This document shows, piece by piece, positions 37,602 to 46,804 of a stretch of 64,000 nt of DNA. The stretch's first letter is position 1. Every line of letters starts with the position of its first letter. A program made the position numbers and the translations under genes. The notes below the pieces were generated by a model that ran no database searches, had not been told where the DNA came from, and saw only the letters and a program-made list of their open reading frames with translations. Origin of the DNA: Glycomyces sambucus (GTDB taxonomy: Bacteria > Actinomycetota > Actinomycetes > Mycobacteriales > Micromonosporaceae); contig NZ_FNGF01000005.1 in NCBI RefSeq assembly GCF_900102815.1, positions 494,162-558,161 of the forward strand, given 5' to 3'.

Positions 37602-39005
37602 CTAGCCCCGCAGCGACAGTGCGATGTCGTACAGGCTGCACACCCAGCCGACGAGCGGCAGGATGGACACGATGAGCAGCGCCTCGATGATGTCGAGGCT
37701 GCGGCCCCAGGTGGGGGCGATCTTCTTCCCGGCCACGGCCAGGCCGTAGACCATCGCGATGAGCGTCAGCAGCGTCAGCGCGCCGAGGATGACCGTCAGG
37801 CGCACCAGGATGCTGTCCTGGCTCGCCACGAAGATCGCGGCCAGCGTCGCCGCCAGGCCGCCCATGCCGCCGGTGAGCATCACGATGCGCGCCGGGCGGT
37901 CCTCGATCGTGCGGGCGCGGCTGAGCAGCACCAGCGACAGGATCGTCGCCAGGATCAGGCCCGGCAGCATCCCCGAGAACGCCAGCGCGATCGCCGACAC
38001 CAGGCCGGTGACCGCCGCGAACGAGTACAGGGCCTCCAGGTAGTTCCCGGCGTGCTCGGAGAGCTTCAGGATCCGCTTGCCGTCGATGGCCTCGGTGTCG
38101 CCCTCCTTCAGCTCCTCGGTGGTCGTGGGGAGCGTCGGGGTCGGCACCATCGCCATGGTCAGCGACAGCCGCGGCGCGGCCGGCAGGATCACCAGCGCCA
38201 GCGGCGCGGCGATGCCGGCGGCGGTGGCCGCGGACCCGTTCGGGATGATCTGCGCCAGCGCCGTCGAGACGCCCAGCACGACCGACCCGAGGATCGTCAC
38301 GATGAACACCGGAGCCGACGCCATGTCGCCCACCGCCACCATCGCGAGCACGCTGAACAGCAGGATCGCGGCGGAGGCGATGAGCACGTGCGGCCCCGCC
38401 AGCTCGAACAGGCTCCGGTCGCCCGCGGCGATGAGCAGGCCGCCCACGCCGGAGTACAGGACGGCCGTGACGCCGAAGTACGTGGCGGCGCGGGAGTCGC
38501 CGACGGCGCGCGAGAGAAGCGCCGAGGCGCCGACCAGGAGCACCGCCACCGACAGGCCCACGATCGCGCTCGCGAGGTGGCCGGTCAGGAGGATCGCGAT
38601 GGCGCCGACGCCGAGGGCGGCGGTGCCGACCCCGACGCTGAAGCGCTTGGTCGCGATGTGGTCCCAGCGGTTGCCGCGCTGCTCGGTCGCGGTGGCGACG
38701 GCGTCGATGACGTCGTCGAACACGATCTCGGGCTTCGCCGCGTCCGCGGGGTTCAGGTAGAGCATCTCGCCGTCCGTGATCGCCAGCTGCGAGCACGAGT
38801 GGCCGGTGTCGAGGGGGGCGTCGCCGAGCCGGGACAGGATCCAGCCGCCGTTGTCTCCCGCCTCGTCGATGTAGTACTCGCCGGCCTGGTGCAGGATCGT
38901 GGGCAGCAGGTCGGAGAGGGGGATGTCAGAGGGCAGTGCGAGGTCGATCCTGGTACGAGGACTGACGATCGTCACCCTGGAGAGAGTGGCCGACTTGGTG
39001 CTCAC
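37602..39005 (-). CDS. eccD: type VII secretion protein EccD
   Basis: A 467-residue ESX membrane subunit. The N-terminal ubiquitin-like domain (about 1-95: RVTIVSPRTRIDLALPSDIPLSDLLPTIL) precedes 11 expected membrane helices; EccD dimers form the membrane vestibule of the secretion complex. I chose the GTG at 39005 because GGAGG is properly spaced and the ubiquitin fold starts there. A good promoter lies 36-63 bases upstream. The eccD-eccB pair is divergent from eccC. Confidence 0.94.
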   Translation of the reverse strand: MSTKSATLSRVTIVSPRTRIDLALPSDIPLSDLLPTILHQAGEYYIDEAGDNGGWILSRLGDAPLDTGHSCSQLAITDGEMLYLNPADAAKPEIVFDDVIDAVATATEQRGNRWDHIATKRFSVGVGTAALGVGAIAILLTGHLASAIVGLSVAVLLVGASALLSRAVGDSRAATYFGVTAVLYSGVGGLLIAAGDRSLFELAGPHVLIASAAILLFSVLAMVAVGDMASAPVFIVTILGSVVLGVSTALAQIIPNGSAATAAGIAAPLALVILPAAPRLSLTMAMVPTPTLPTTTEELKEGDTEAIDGKRILKLSEHAGNYLEALYSFAAVTGLVSAIALAFSGMLPGLILATILSLVLLSRARTIEDRPARIVMLTGGMGGLAATLAAIFVASQDSILVRLTVILGALTLLTLIAMVYGLAVAGKKIAPTWGRSLDIIEALLIVSILPLVGWVCSLYDIALSLRG

Positions 39006-39040
39006 CGCGCGAACCTCCGGGTCGGGTCGGAATCGGGGGG

Positions 39041-39068
39041 ACTGTAAAAGGATAAATCCCGCATGCAA
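39041..39068 (-). promoter_or_regulatory. promoter of eccD-eccB
   Basis: TTGCAT (39068 to 39063), a 16-base spacer and TACAGT (39046 to 39041) on the minus strand. Transcription would begin near 39034, giving a leader of about 30 bases with the GGAGG site. Confidence 0.65.
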
Positions 39069-39112
39069 CGGCGGGTGTACCGGCCGAGTGGCGATGCGGT
39101 TCTACCCTGACA

Positions 39113-39150
39113 GTGCGATACTCGACAGAGCGCACTTATATCTTTTATAC
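39113..39150 (+). promoter_or_regulatory. eccC promoter region with inverted repeat
   Basis: GTGCG (39113-39117) and CGCAC (39131-39135) flank GATACT. The A/T-rich TATATCTTTTATAC stretch just downstream, with TCGACA 17 bases before TTATAC, gives one possible sigma-70-type arrangement. The same 14-mer starting GTGCGATACT recurs upstream of rne. Confidence 0.4.
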
Positions 39151-39254
39151 GGCAGCGCTACGTTTCGTCTGGCAGGCAGCCTCTCCCAAGTCCCCGGGGC
39201 GACGGCCCGGCGGGACGTGGTAGGCGCATCCCCCGGTGAGTACAAGGACCCTCT

Positions 39255-42200
39255 GTGACGACCAAACTCTTCCGCAGGCCGCCGCGTAAGCGCGGACCGC
39301 AGGCCCCCCGCGGCGACATCCTCCTGGAGTCGCCGCCGGACATGCCCGATCCGCAGCCGAAGAACATCTCGCAGTATCTGATGATCCTGCCGATGCTCGC
39401 CGGCGCCGCCGCCATGGCCATGATGATGATGACCCGCGTCGGCACCGGGTCCACCGCCTCCGCCGGCAGCAACACCATGCGCATCGCCATGGGCGCGATG
39501 ATGGGCATCTCCATGGTCGGCATGATGGCCACCAACCTGGGCGGGAACCGGGCCCAGAAGAAGGCCGAGTTCAACGCCGACCGGCGCGACTACATGCGCT
39601 ACCTCAACCAGGTGCGGCGCCGCGCCCGCAAGGGCGCCGAGCGCCAGTGGCGCGCGGCGCGCTGGCGCCACCCCGACCCGAAGGCCCTGTGGTCGCTCGT
39701 GGGCTCCCGCCGCATGTGGGAGCGGCGCGCCAAGGACGACGACTCGCTCGACGTCCGCGTCGGCATCGGCAAGCAGCGCATGACGATGAAGCTGGTGCCC
39801 CCCGAGACCAAACCGGTCGAGGACCTCGAACCGATGACCTCGATGGCGCTCAGACGGTTCGTCGCCGCGCACTCGAACGTGATCGACATACCCCGGTCGA
39901 TGAAGTACACCGAGGCCGCGCGGCTGGTCCTGCGCGGCGACCGGGCCCTGGTCATGGACAACCTCCGCGCGCAGCTCACGCAGCTGGCGGTGCTCCACTC
40001 GCCCGACGACGCGATGATCGCGGTCGTCGCCGACGCCGAGCGGATGCCCGAGTGGCACTGGATGAAGTGGCTGCCGCACCTCCAGCACCCGTCCGCCGAG
40101 GACGGGGCCGGTCCGGTCCGCATGTTCTTCAACACCACGACCCAGCTCGAGAACTCGCTGCGCGACCAGCTGTCGAGCCGCGGCGCCTGGTCGCCGGGCG
40201 CGACCGCGGGCGACGGCCAGGCGCACCTGGTCGTCATCCTCGACGGCGGCGAGGTCGACCCGACCGGCATCATCGCCGCCGACGGCATGGCCGGCGTGAC
40301 CGTGTTCGACTTCTCCGGCTACCTGCCGCGCAAGCCCGGACCGCAGATCAAGCTCTACGACGTCACCGCGGAGGAGATCTACACCGACCAGGCCGGCCGG
40401 CGCCGCGTGCTCGGCAAGCCCGACTTGCTGTCGTACAACCAGGCCGAGGGCATCGCCCGCTCGCTGGCGCCGTGGCGCCTGACGCTCAAGGGCGCCTCGG
40501 GCGCGACCGAGTCCGGCGACGAGGACGCCTCGCCGATGGCCGCCCCGTCGAGCCTCCCCGAGATGCTCGGCTTCAACGACGCCGCGGCGCTCGACCCGGC
40601 CGTGCACTGGCGCGAGAAGCCCGTCAAGGACTACCTGAAGGTCCCGATCGGGCCCGGCCCGGACGGCGCCATCGTCGACATCGACTTCAAGGAGTCGGCG
40701 GTCGGCGGGATGGGCCCGCACGGGCTCCTCATCGGCGCCACCGGCTCGGGCAAGTCCGAGGTGCTGCGCACCATCGTGGGCTCGCTCATCGCCACGCACT
40801 CCTCGGAGGAGCTCAACTTCATCCTCGTCGACTTCAAGGGCGGCGCGACCTTCGCGGCCCTCGACGACCTGCCGCACGTCTCCGCGGTCATCACCAACCT
40901 CGCCGACGAGATCGAGCTGGTCGACCGCATGGCCGACGCGCTCGAAGGCGAGCTGGTGCGCCGCCAGGAGGTGCTGCGCGCGACGGGCAACTTCACCAAC
41001 CGGTGGGAGTACGAGAAGGCGCGCAAGGCCGGGCAGCCGCTCGACCCCATGCCGACCCTGCTCATCATCGCCGACGAGTTCTCCGAGATGCTCGTCGCGA
41101 AGCCCGAGTTCATCAACCTGTTCCTCCAGATCGGCCGCATCGGCCGCTCGATCGGCGTGCACATGCTGCTCGCCTCGCAGCGGCTCGAAGAGGGCAAGCT
41201 GAAGGGCCTGGACACGTTCCTGTCGTACCGCGTCGCGCTCCGCACCTTCTCGGCGCAGGAGTCGCGCACGGTCATCGGCTCGGGCGCCGCCTACGAGCTG
41301 CCGCAGGCCCCCGGCCACGGCTACCTCCAGGTCGGCACCCAGGACCTGGTGCGCTTCCGCGCCGCCTACGTCGGCGGGGCCTACAAGCCGCCGAAGCGGG
41401 TCGCCTCGCGCGCCGAGCGCATCGCGGCCGTCCAGCACAAGGTGCAGCGGTTCCTGCCCGGCTTCGTGGAGCTCCCCCCCGAGCCCGAGGTCGAGGAGGA
41501 GCCCGAGGAAGAGGTGGTGGAGCCCGAGGCCGCCGAGGACGAGAACGAGAAGCTCTCCGAACTCGAGGTCATGGTGAACAACTGCATCGGGATGGGCCGC
41601 CCGGCCCACCAGGTGTGGCTGCCGCCGCTCGCCGAGCCGCCGACCCTCGACCAGCTGCTCCCGCCGCTGGAGATCGACCCGGTCCGGGGCCTGACCCCGA
41701 AGGGCTTCTCGCTCAACGGGAAGCTCCACGCCGTCCTCGGCGAGGAGGACCGCCCGTTCGAGCAGAAGCGCAGCCCGTTCATCGTCGACCTCTCCGGCGC
41801 CCAGGGCACCGTGGCCATCGCCGGCGGGGCCCAGTCGGGCAAGTCGACGATGCTCCGGTCCATGATCGGGTCGCTGTCGCTGCTGCACACGCCGCGCGAG
41901 ATCCAGTTCTTCTGCCTCGACTTCGGCGGCGGCACCCTGCGCGGCCTCGAAGACCTCCCGCACGTCGCGGGCGTCTTCGGCCGGCAGGAGGAGGAGGGCG
42001 TGCGGCGCACGATCCAGGAGGTCAACTCGATCCTGGACGAGCGCGAGGCGTTCTTCACCGCGAACAAGATCGACGGCATGGGCTCGTACCGGCGCATGAA
42101 GGACCAGGGCCGGTTCCAGGAGGACCCGTACGGGGACGTGTTCCTCGTCATCGACAACTGGATGACCCTGCGCGAGGACTTCGACCCGTTCGTGGACCAG

Positions 42201-43295
42201 GTCCGCGCCATCGGCAACCGGGGTCTGGCCTACGGCGTCCACGTCATGGTCACCTGCACCCGCTGGGGCGACATCCGCATGAACATGCGGGACATGTTCG
42301 GCCTGAAGCTGGAGCTGAAGCTCTCGGACAACATGGAGTCCGAGCTCGACCGCAAGGCGGCGGCGAACGTGCCGAAGAACCGCCCCGGCCGCGGGCTCTC
42401 GCTCTCCAAGCTGCACATCCTCGCCGCGGTGCCGCGCATCGACTCGATCCGGGACGGGGACGACCTCCAGCCCGGCGTCGAGGACTTCGTCAAGAAGGTC
42501 AAGCAGGCGTGGCGCGGCCAGCCGTGCCCGCCGGTGCGCCTGCTGCCCAAGCAGCTCCACGTGGCCGACTTCCTCAAGGCGGTCGACCGCTCCAAGCCGG
42601 GCATCCCGATCGGCCTCAACGAGGCCGGCCTCAAGCCGGTGTACCTCGACTTCCAGAACGAGCCGCACCTGCTGGTGTTCGGCGACTCGGAGTCGGGCAA
42701 GACGAACCTGCTGCGGCACATCGCGCGGCAGATCCAGTCGACGTACACCCCCGACCAGGCCAAGATCATCATGGCCGACTACCGGCGCGGCATGCTGGAG
42801 GAGATCCAGAAGCCGACGCTGCTGGACTACGCCATGTCCGGCAAGCACTTCGAGGGCTCGGTGAAGAACCTGAAGGGGCCGATCGAGAAGCGGCTCCCCG
42901 GGGACGACGTCACGCCCGCGCAGCTGCGCGACCGGTCGTGGTGGACCGGCCCGGACCTGTACCTGATCGTCGACGACTACGAGATGGTCGCCCAGCGCGT
43001 GAACCCGCTGACGGCCATCCAGGAGCTCATCCCGGTCGGGCGCGACATCGGCTTCCACGTCATCATCGCCCGCCGCGCCACCGGCGCCGCGCGGGCGCTG
43101 ATGGACCCGATCGTGGGCCAGATCAAGTCCCTCGAATCCCCGGGCCTGCTCATGAGCGGCAAGCGGGAGGAGGGCGCGATCTTCGGGAAGCTCCGCCCCA
43201 GCGCGCAGCCTCCGGGCCGCGGCACCCTGGTGCGGCGCAAGGACGGCGAGCAGCTCGTGCAGACGACGCTGCTGCCCCCGAACGGCGTCGCCTAG
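39255..43295 (+). CDS. eccC: type VII secretion ATPase EccC (fused EccCa/EccCb)
   Basis: A 1346-residue motor of the ESX system. Two membrane helices (about 40-58 and 75-93) are followed by a DUF-type domain and three FtsK/SpoIIIE ATPase domains. The Walker A lysines are at about 500 (GATGSGKSE), 863 (GGAQSGKST) and 1149 (GDSESGKTN). ATPase 1 has a normal Walker B with catalytic Glu (IIADEF, about 608). ATPases 2 and 3 read VIDN and IVDD, so the catalytic Glu is replaced; this agrees with the known family pattern in which domain 1 does the work and domain 3 binds the substrate signal. The GTG start follows AAGGA. The one-piece form is typical of non-ESX-1 loci. It is single in its operon. Confidence 0.95.
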   Translation: MTTKLFRRPPRKRGPQAPRGDILLESPPDMPDPQPKNISQYLMILPMLAGAAAMAMMMMTRVGTGSTASAGSNTMRIAMGAMMGISMVGMMATNLGGNRAQKKAEFNADRRDYMRYLNQVRRRARKGAERQWRAARWRHPDPKALWSLVGSRRMWERRAKDDDSLDVRVGIGKQRMTMKLVPPETKPVEDLEPMTSMALRRFVAAHSNVIDIPRSMKYTEAARLVLRGDRALVMDNLRAQLTQLAVLHSPDDAMIAVVADAERMPEWHWMKWLPHLQHPSAEDGAGPVRMFFNTTTQLENSLRDQLSSRGAWSPGATAGDGQAHLVVILDGGEVDPTGIIAADGMAGVTVFDFSGYLPRKPGPQIKLYDVTAEEIYTDQAGRRRVLGKPDLLSYNQAEGIARSLAPWRLTLKGASGATESGDEDASPMAAPSSLPEMLGFNDAAALDPAVHWREKPVKDYLKVPIGPGPDGAIVDIDFKESAVGGMGPHGLLIGATGSGKSEVLRTIVGSLIATHSSEELNFILVDFKGGATFAALDDLPHVSAVITNLADEIELVDRMADALEGELVRRQEVLRATGNFTNRWEYEKARKAGQPLDPMPTLLIIADEFSEMLVAKPEFINLFLQIGRIGRSIGVHMLLASQRLEEGKLKGLDTFLSYRVALRTFSAQESRTVIGSGAAYELPQAPGHGYLQVGTQDLVRFRAAYVGGAYKPPKRVASRAERIAAVQHKVQRFLPGFVELPPEPEVEEEPEEEVVEPEAAEDENEKLSELEVMVNNCIGMGRPAHQVWLPPLAEPPTLDQLLPPLEIDPVRGLTPKGFSLNGKLHAVLGEEDRPFEQKRSPFIVDLSGAQGTVAIAGGAQSGKSTMLRSMIGSLSLLHTPREIQFFCLDFGGGTLRGLEDLPHVAGVFGRQEEEGVRRTIQEVNSILDEREAFFTANKIDGMGSYRRMKDQGRFQEDPYGDVFLVIDNWMTLREDFDPFVDQVRAIGNRGLAYGVHVMVTCTRWGDIRMNMRDMFGLKLELKLSDNMESELDRKAAANVPKNRPGRGLSLSKLHILAAVPRIDSIRDGDDLQPGVEDFVKKVKQAWRGQPCPPVRLLPKQLHVADFLKAVDRSKPGIPIGLNEAGLKPVYLDFQNEPHLLVFGDSESGKTNLLRHIARQIQSTYTPDQAKIIMADYRRGMLEEIQKPTLLDYAMSGKHFEGSVKNLKGPIEKRLPGDDVTPAQLRDRSWWTGPDLYLIVDDYEMVAQRVNPLTAIQELIPVGRDIGFHVIIARRATGAARALMDPIVGQIKSLESPGLLMSGKREEGAIFGKLRPSAQPPGRGTLVRRKDGEQLVQTTLLPPNGVA

Positions 43296-43303
43296 CGAGC
43301 GTT

Positions 43304-43343
43304 GCAGGGCCGCCCTCCAGGTGCAACCGGAGGGCGGCCCTGC
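43304..43343 (+). terminator. terminator of eccC
   Basis: A 15-bp perfect stem (gcagggccgccctcc) with a 10-base loop lies 8 bases after the stop. Confidence 0.85.
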
Positions 43344-43403
43344 GGCGTACTACGCTCGAACCGGCGCGGATCCCCCTCGCGCCTCCGCACACCCGAGGCC
43401 CGA

Positions 43404-45056
43404 ATGAACCCACTGCTCACGCCCCCCGGCATCGAACCCGCGCCGCTCGCGACCCGGGCCCGTCCGGCGTGGCCGCCGCTCGGGGTGCTGGCCCTCCAGG
43501 CGCTCCTGCTCGCCGAGGCCGCGGCGGTCGTCGCGGTCTGGCTGTGGAGCTGGCGGGGCGTCCAGGCGTACGCGTGGCCCGGCGTCGACAACGGCCTGGC
43601 CGAGCGCGGGATCTCCTACCTGCTGGTGCTCGCGCCCTCGGTCCCGGTGAACGTGCTCGCCGCGATCTGGCTCGGCCGCGGCGGCCGGCGCGCCCGCCTC
43701 TACCTCGCCGCCGCCGGATCGCTCGCGCTCGTGCAGGTCGTGGTCCTGCTGACCCCGGCGGCGATGCCGGTGCGCGAGGCCATGACCGACGGCGCCGCGA
43801 ACGTCGGCATCCTGCTCCTGACCGCCACGGCCCCGATCCTGTTCGCCGGGGCCGTCCTCGCCGTGACCGCGCGCGCCCGCGCCTGGCTCGGGGCCGAGCC
43901 GGCCCGCCCGCGCAGCCGCATCGCCGGGGTCGAGACCGCCGTGTGGTCCCTCGCGCTGCTCCTGGCCGTCGCGGCCGGGACCGAGGTGCGCCAGTGGGCC
44001 CTCGCCGCCGCCGAACCGGGGGAGCCGCGCGGCGAGTACACCGAGACCGGCACCTGGCAGCGCCTGGAGGACGCGGTCGGCGAGACCACCGGCGCGCTCC
44101 CGGCGTTCTCCGGGTTCGCCGCCCGCACCGTGGACGTCGCCGCGTGCGGCTACCGCACCCCGGCCGGGCTCGCGACGTACCGCTACACGGTCACCTACGA
44201 GCTGCGCACCGCCGACTTCCCCTCCTACGAGGAGGCGATCGGGGCCCGCTGGGATGAGGGCGACTACGCGCTCACCTACGACGGCGCCACGTTCGAAGGG
44301 GTCCGGCGGATCACCGCCGAACGGGCCGACGAGATCGCCCTGGGCTACACCGGCGGCGAGGCCCCGTTCCTCACCGTCGCCAGCGGCTGCGTCGAACGCA
44401 CCGACGCCGAGCCCGCCTGCGTCCCCGCCCAAGGCGAGCCGACGACCGACCGGGTCCTCGGCATCGCCTGCCGGGACTTACAGCCCCGAGTAGTCCGCGC
44501 CGCCCGCGGCCGGTCCGGTCGGAATCCCCTCCGGGAAGTACTCGCCGACGAGGTCGCCCTCGCCGCCCGGCTCGATCCCGCCCGCCGGGGGCACGTACTC
44601 GATCTCGCCCGGCCCGCTGCGGGCCACGCAACCGGACTGCACGACCAGGCCGACGACCCCCGAGACCCGGTACCAGAGGTTGAAGCCGTCCTCGGTGAGC
44701 GCCTCCACGTTCCGGTCCACGCGCCCGCTCTGGAGCGTCACCGCGTCGTCCCGGTGCACGTCGAGGCCGTCGGCCTCCCACTGCCCGCGCAGCGCCTCCG
44801 CGTACGTCTCGCGCACCAGCGGGTCGCCCCACAGCGGCTCGGCGAACATGTAGCTGATCTCGACCCCCACGTGGTCGGGGTCGTCGACCCCCTCATGGCC
44901 GCACGGCAGCTCGTGCCAGGTCCGGGACGCGAAGCCCGGGAAGTCGGGCAGCGCCGCGACCGCCGCGGCCGCGGCGGCCTCCATCGGGGCGTACACCTCG
45001 GCCTGGGTCGCGCGGGCCGGTTCGGTTTCGGTCATCGAGCATCCTGCGAGCAGTAG
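43404..45056 (+). CDS. membrane protein with exported domain; reading frame runs into the convergent gene
   Basis: From the ATG at 43404 come about 225 residues with four to five membrane helices, then an extracytoplasmic domain of about 130 residues. It resembles the lipoprotein encoded convergently at 44478-45086: both begin LP-F-GFA-RT with a cysteine a few residues on, and both end with a VxSGCV-R segment. The recognisable protein ends about base 44475. There is no stop there: the frame continues antisense through the lipoprotein gene to 45056, adding about 190 residues of unlikely sequence. The true C-terminus is therefore uncertain. It sits between eccC and the hydrolase operon, so a link to ESX is possible. 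Confidence 0.55.
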   Translation: MNPLLTPPGIEPAPLATRARPAWPPLGVLALQALLLAEAAAVVAVWLWSWRGVQAYAWPGVDNGLAERGISYLLVLAPSVPVNVLAAIWLGRGGRRARLYLAAAGSLALVQVVVLLTPAAMPVREAMTDGAANVGILLLTATAPILFAGAVLAVTARARAWLGAEPARPRSRIAGVETAVWSLALLLAVAAGTEVRQWALAAAEPGEPRGEYTETGTWQRLEDAVGETTGALPAFSGFAARTVDVAACGYRTPAGLATYRYTVTYELRTADFPSYEEAIGARWDEGDYALTYDGATFEGVRRITAERADEIALGYTGGEAPFLTVASGCVERTDAEPACVPAQGEPTTDRVLGIACRDLQPRVVRAARGRSGRNPLREVLADEVALAARLDPARRGHVLDLARPAAGHATGLHDQADDPRDPVPEVEAVLGERLHVPVHAPALERHRVVPVHVEAVGLPLPAQRLRVRLAHQRVAPQRLGEHVADLDPHVVGVVDPLMAARQLVPGPGREAREVGQRRDRRGRGGLHRGVHLGLGRAGRFGFGHRASCEQ

Positions 45057-45086
45057 TGGGAGTGCGAGGACGGCACCGGCTCTCAC
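44478..45086 (-). CDS. lipoprotein, last gene of the DUF1023 hydrolase operon
   Basis: A 202-residue lipoprotein. The GTG at 45086 overlaps the hydrolase stop (GTGA), and the signal sequence ends in LLLAGCS, with the lipid-carrying Cys at residue 16. The mature domain is acidic, has a second cysteine pair (LPCGHEG and QSGCVAR) and ends in a Gly/Pro-rich tail. It is related to the exported domain of the convergent membrane protein. Being coupled to a probable ESX-exported hydrolase, it could act as a surface partner or immunity-type protein; that is inference only. Confidence 0.75.
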   Translation of the reverse strand: MRAGAVLALPLLLAGCSMTETEPARATQAEVYAPMEAAAAAAVAALPDFPGFASRTWHELPCGHEGVDDPDHVGVEISYMFAEPLWGDPLVRETYAEALRGQWEADGLDVHRDDAVTLQSGRVDRNVEALTEDGFNLWYRVSGVVGLVVQSGCVARSGPGEIEYVPPAGGIEPGGEGDLVGEYFPEGIPTGPAAGGADYSGL

Positions 45087-46804
45087 CGGACGCCGCTGGT
45101 CTGACCGGTGACGATATAGGCCATGTTGTCGCGGGCGGCGTTGCGGGGATGGCCGTTGTCGCCGTCCCAGTAGGAGGAGTGGTTCTCCACGTTGTCCTTC
45201 CACAGCTCCTCGATCCCGTCGGCGTCGCGCGTGGCGTCGCTCTGGAAGGTCCGGCCGCCGAACGCATCAGAGACCGGGTCGGTGCCGTGAACGAGGTCGT
45301 CGTGGTCGGAGGTGAAGTACCCGACCGCGCCGCCGATGAGGCCCCCGACCGGCCCGCCGAGCAGCCCGCCGCCGGCCCCGCCGGCGATCGTGCCGATCGC
45401 GTCCTCGCGGGCCCAGCCGATGATGTCCTCCTCGTTCCTGGTGGCCCACACCCGGTCCGGGTCGATCCCCAGGTCCGCCGCGGAGTCGACGCCGACGCCC
45501 GGCGAGGCCACGAACACCATGTCGTCCACGTCCAGCCCGGCGTCGCGGGCCGCGATGCCCACGGTCGTCGACCCGTACGAGTGGCCCGTCATCGTCACGT
45601 GCGACTCGCCGTCCTCGTCGACGGCCCGCAGGCCTGACGCGAACGAGCTCAAGTCCTTCGCGGCGTCCTCTGCGTACCCGCGGTCCATCGCGTGCGGCAC
45701 GATCTCGTCCGGGGCGTCGTACCCCAGCCACATCACCGACGTGGTCGACGCGCCCGGGTCGGCCCAGTACGCGTCCCCGGCCATGAGCTGCGCCCGGTCC
45801 AGACTCCCGGTGGCGTTGCCCAGGTCGGCGCCGGTGCCCGGGACCAGCACCGAGACGTTGTCGGCGGTGTCGGGGTTCCCGACCGCCACGATCGCCCGGC
45901 CGTCCTCGGCGGAGGAGTACCCGAGCAGGTAGTGGTCGAGCGCGGGCCCGCCGGACCCGACCTGGTACGGCACGCTGATGGTGTCCCGCAACCGGTTCAG
46001 GTCCTCCTGGGTGCCGCGCAGGCCCTCCAGGCGCGCCTGCAGCGCCTCGTTCCCGGGGTCGGCCGCGAGCCGGTCCTCCACCGCCTCGATCTCGCTCTCG
46101 CGCCGGTGCAGCTCCCCGTCGAGCAGGGTCCGGTTCGCCGAGTCCCTGACGTCCGAGGGCATCCCGTCGACCTGCGCCAATAGCTCCGGACGCGCCTCCA
46201 GCAGTCCCTGCTGCTCGAACGGCGACAGGCCGTCCCACCACGCGTTCACCTCGGCCGGGCTCGCGCCCCGCGCCAGCATGTCCTGGAAGTCGTCGGCCAG
46301 CGCGACCCCGGCCGCGAGTTCAGCGCGCTCGCCGCCGTCGGTGGTCCCGGCGATCGCGGCCACCGCCGCGTGCAGGGTCGCGTCGGCCTCGCTCACCGCG
46401 TCGAGGATCGCCTCGACCCGCTGCTCGAACGCCATGACGTCCATCGCCTCGCCGGTCGCGACCCCGTCGGCGTCCACCGACAGGCCCGCCGGCACCGACG
46501 CGAGCAGCTCCATGAGCTCGTCCTGCCGGTCCTGGAAGACCGCCACCGCGTCCTCGATGGCCGCCGCGATCCGGCGGCACTCGCCGGCCCGCTCCACGGT
46601 GTCGTCGCCGATGAGCTTCACCCGCGACCGCACCTCCTCGGCCACCGTCCCGGTCCACTGGGCCTCGCCGATCTGCCTGCGCCGCAGGTCGTCCAGCTCG
46701 GACTCCCGCTCCTCCAACCGCCCGGCCTGCGCCCGCCACTCCTCGCCGACGGCCGCCAGCGGCGCGAAGTCGGCCTCGCGCAGCGCGCTGTACGAGACGC
46801 TCAT
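45083..46804 (-). CDS. DUF1023-type alpha/beta hydrolase with helical N-terminus
   Basis: A 573-residue protein. The first ~270 residues are long acidic helices like WXG100 or LXG domains, including QWTG at about 49-52. The C-terminal DUF1023 hydrolase (about 280-500) has the nucleophile elbow GHSYGS, and a glycine-rich hydrophobic stretch (AGGAGGGLLGGPVGGLIGGAVG) follows. There is no signal peptide. WXG-like helices and the ESX context suggest export by type VII secretion. It is coupled by overlapping codons to the small WXG100-like gene upstream and to the lipoprotein gene downstream. The substrate is unknown; lipid or cell-wall esters are candidates. Confidence 0.85.
   Translation of the reverse strand: MSVSYSALREADFAPLAAVGEEWRAQAGRLEERESELDDLRRRQIGEAQWTGTVAEEVRSRVKLIGDDTVERAGECRRIAAAIEDAVAVFQDRQDELMELLASVPAGLSVDADGVATGEAMDVMAFEQRVEAILDAVSEADATLHAAVAAIAGTTDGGERAELAAGVALADDFQDMLARGASPAEVNAWWDGLSPFEQQGLLEARPELLAQVDGMPSDVRDSANRTLLDGELHRRESEIEAVEDRLAADPGNEALQARLEGLRGTQEDLNRLRDTISVPYQVGSGGPALDHYLLGYSSAEDGRAIVAVGNPDTADNVSVLVPGTGADLGNATGSLDRAQLMAGDAYWADPGASTTSVMWLGYDAPDEIVPHAMDRGYAEDAAKDLSSFASGLRAVDEDGESHVTMTGHSYGSTTVGIAARDAGLDVDDMVFVASPGVGVDSAADLGIDPDRVWATRNEEDIIGWAREDAIGTIAGGAGGGLLGGPVGGLIGGAVGYFTSDHDDLVHGTDPVSDAFGGRTFQSDATRDADGIEELWKDNVENHSSYWDGDNGHPRNAARDNMAYIVTGQTSGVR

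Noticed and set aside
42150..42970. Loss-of-function reading of EccC because ATPases 2 and 3 lack the catalytic Glu
   Set aside because: This pattern is normal in the EccC family, where domain 1 carries the activity.
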